From assembly GCA_012184525.1 (NCBI GenBank), contig WOFQ01000012.1:744001-808000 (forward strand): DNA of 64,000 nt, read 5' to 3'. Source of the DNA: Xenoacremonium recifei (Eukaryota; Ascomycota; Sordariomycetes; Hypocreales; Nectriaceae). Below the pieces are notes generated by a model, which saw only the letters and a list, made by a program, of their open reading frames with translations, ran no database searches and was not told the origin of the DNA. Of the stretch, positions 62,777 to 64,000 are shown one piece after another; the first letter of the stretch is position 1, and each line of letters begins with the position of its first letter. Both the position numbers and the translations under genes were made by a program.

Positions 62777-64000
62777 ATGACGACCGAAATAATTGACAAC
62801 GCCGCTGCGCCTGGCATCTCGTACTTCACACCGGCTCAAGAGCCACCTTCGGGCTCTCTCGTGGACGGGAGTCTGAAGGTCCTTTCTCCTTTGAAGATTC
62901 GTGGTCTCACCGCCCAAAACAGAATCTTTCTTTCGCCACTTTGCCAGTACTCAGCTAAGAACGGGTACGCGAATGACTGGCATTTGACACACCTTGGTGG
63001 AATCATCCAGCGAGGCCCGGGGGTTACGATCGTGGAGGCTACTGGAGTGCAGCCAAACGGGCGAATCACCCCGCAGGACCTCGGATTGTGGGAGGACGGG
63101 CAGATCGAACCTCTGCGGAGAATTGTCGAGTTTGCTCACGGGCAAAACCAACACATTGCCATCCAACTCGCCCATGCTGGCCGCAAGGCTAGCACCGTGG
63201 CTCCCTGGCTCCACGGAAATGCAGTTGCTGTGAAGGAGGTCGGTGGATGGCCAGACGATATTGTCTCTGCTTCAGCTATCCGACTCTCGGATGCCAATCC
63301 TGTGCCTAGAGCCTTGACCGTGACAGAGATTCAAGAATTCAAGACATCTTTTGTCGAAGCAGCCAAACGTGCTGTTAAAGCAGGGTTCGATGCTATTGAG
63401 ATACACGCCGCTCACGGATATTTGTTTCATCAGTTTATGAGTCCTGTCACCAACAAACGAACAGATCAATATGGCGGTAGCTTCGAGAACAGGACAAGGC
63501 TTCTACTCGAGGTCGCAGAGGCTGTGAGAGAAGCGATACCCGAGACGACGGCGCTGTTCGTCAGAATTAGTGGTACGGATTGGTTCGAATTCGACGAGAA
63601 GCTGCAGGAAGAATTTCCAGAGAGCTGGAAAGTTGCTGATTCATGCAAGTTGGCAACCCTCTTGGCCGAAAAGGGCGTTGATTTGCTCGATGTCAGCTCG
63701 GGAGGCATTCACCCTAAGGCCAGAAGTCCAATTCGTAACGGGCCGGGGTATCAAGCACCTTTTGCACGACAGATCAAAGAGGCTGTCGGAGATAAACTTC
63801 TCGTTTCTACCGTTGGAGGTGTAAATAATGGAAAGCTGGCTGAGGAGCTGGTACAATCTGGAATAGACGTCGTGATGGCGGGCCGGTGGTTCCAAAAGAA
63901 CCCAGGACTGATTTATTCATTTGCAGACGATCTGGGCGTGAATGTGAAGATGGCGAACCAGATTGGATGGGGATTTGGAGGAAGAGGGAATGTTTCGAGG
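62777..64000 (+). CDS. Old yellow enzyme family NADPH oxidoreductase, class III (YqjM-like), 3' partial
   Basis: FMN ene-reductase reducing C=C bonds of alpha,beta-unsaturated carbonyls. A single open exon of at least 408 residues runs to the window edge without a stop; the family is about this long, so only a few residues are missing. SPLCQYSAKNG (53-63) is the class III signature, with C56 tuning the flavin. LAHAGRKAS (131-139), the substrate-binding pair H210 and H213 in HAAHGYL, and STVGGVNN plus MAGRWFQKNP near the C-terminus bind FMN phosphate. The N-terminus carries a roughly 30-residue extension before LSPLKIRGL. No PTS1 can be judged because the end is outside. Such enzymes act in detoxification or secondary metabolism. 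Confidence 0.92.
   Translation, partial: MTTEIIDNAAAPGISYFTPAQEPPSGSLVDGSLKVLSPLKIRGLTAQNRIFLSPLCQYSAKNGYANDWHLTHLGGIIQRGPGVTIVEATGVQPNGRITPQDLGLWEDGQIEPLRRIVEFAHGQNQHIAIQLAHAGRKASTVAPWLHGNAVAVKEVGGWPDDIVSASAIRLSDANPVPRALTVTEIQEFKTSFVEAAKRAVKAGFDAIEIHAAHGYLFHQFMSPVTNKRTDQYGGSFENRTRLLLEVAEAVREAIPETTALFVRISGTDWFEFDEKLQEEFPESWKVADSCKLATLLAEKGVDLLDVSSGGIHPKARSPIRNGPGYQAPFARQIKEAVGDKLLVSTVGGVNNGKLAEELVQSGIDVVMAGRWFQKNPGLIYSFADDLGVNVKMANQIGWGFGGRGNVSR

Noticed and set aside
1..64000. tRNA, rRNA, CRISPR arrays, intact transposons, telomere repeats
   Set aside because: I looked for B-box-like GGTTCGAAT contexts, long terminal repeats, transposase motifs and TTAGGG arrays and found none that hold up; an automated scan would be decisive.

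Overview
This window is chromosomal DNA of a filamentous ascomycete (Pezizomycotina). Most genes carry short introns (about 41 to 111 nt, typically 48 to 60) with CTAAC/CTGAC-like branch points, there are no bacterial operons, and the content is dominated by Zn2Cys6 regulators, MFS permeases and catabolic oxidoreductases. A decamer, GTACTCCGTA, occurs five times in spacers and never in a gene. From memory this sequence is common in Aspergillus/Penicillium spacers, so I lean to Eurotiales, but genus cannot be fixed from sequence alone. I rebuilt exon structures by hand from splice signals plus conservation of the encoded domains; all complete spliced models stay in frame to a stop.

Layout. 1-8.5 kb: a Zn2Cys6 regulator (3' end outside the window), an M20 N-carbamoyl amino acid amidohydrolase, an imidazolonepropionase/ochratoxinase-type amidohydrolase, a Dal5-like permease and a GAF-only protein; this looks like an organic-nitrogen scavenging block with GATA motifs in its promoters. 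9.4-21.3 kb: a second regulator, a hexose-type transporter, a third regulator, a polyol dehydrogenase divergent from an SDR sugar reductase, and a second SDR broken by a stop codon; a sugar-alcohol block. 21.8-26.1 kb: a PhyH dioxygenase, then a gene-poor AT-rich stretch holding two decayed regulator fragments (one resembles the 3' end of the 9.4-kb regulator), then an intronless bacterial-looking alpha/beta hydrolase behind a 12-bp tandem repeat. 27.1-31.1 kb: an MFS transporter and a ferric reductase whose promoter holds two perfect SreA-type motifs.

31.3-41.8 kb, all on the minus strand: an alpha-glucoside-type sugar permease with three CreA-type motifs, a regulator with two C2H2 fingers plus Zn2Cys6, a GH127 beta-L-arabinofuranosidase and an aldo-keto reductase. 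Together they make a plausible uptake-release-reduction module for an L-arabinose-containing glycoside. 42.2-57.6 kb: two Hol1-like MFS transporters, two regulators (one divergent from a fructosyl amino acid oxidase, the other from an amidase), and a secreted FAD oxidase of the beta-cyclopiazonate dehydrogenase type. 58-64 kb: peroxisomal acyl-CoA oxidase with three fatty-acid-response CCTCGG motifs, a short M24 metallopeptidase-fold protein, and a class III old yellow enzyme running off the end.

The overall picture is an accessory catabolic region: six intact fungal-type regulators and six MFS transporters in 64 kb, each near enzymes for nitrogen, polyol, arabinoside, Amadori, amide or fatty-acid use. 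No PKS, NRPS, terpene cyclase, rRNA, tRNA, CRISPR or intact transposon was found.
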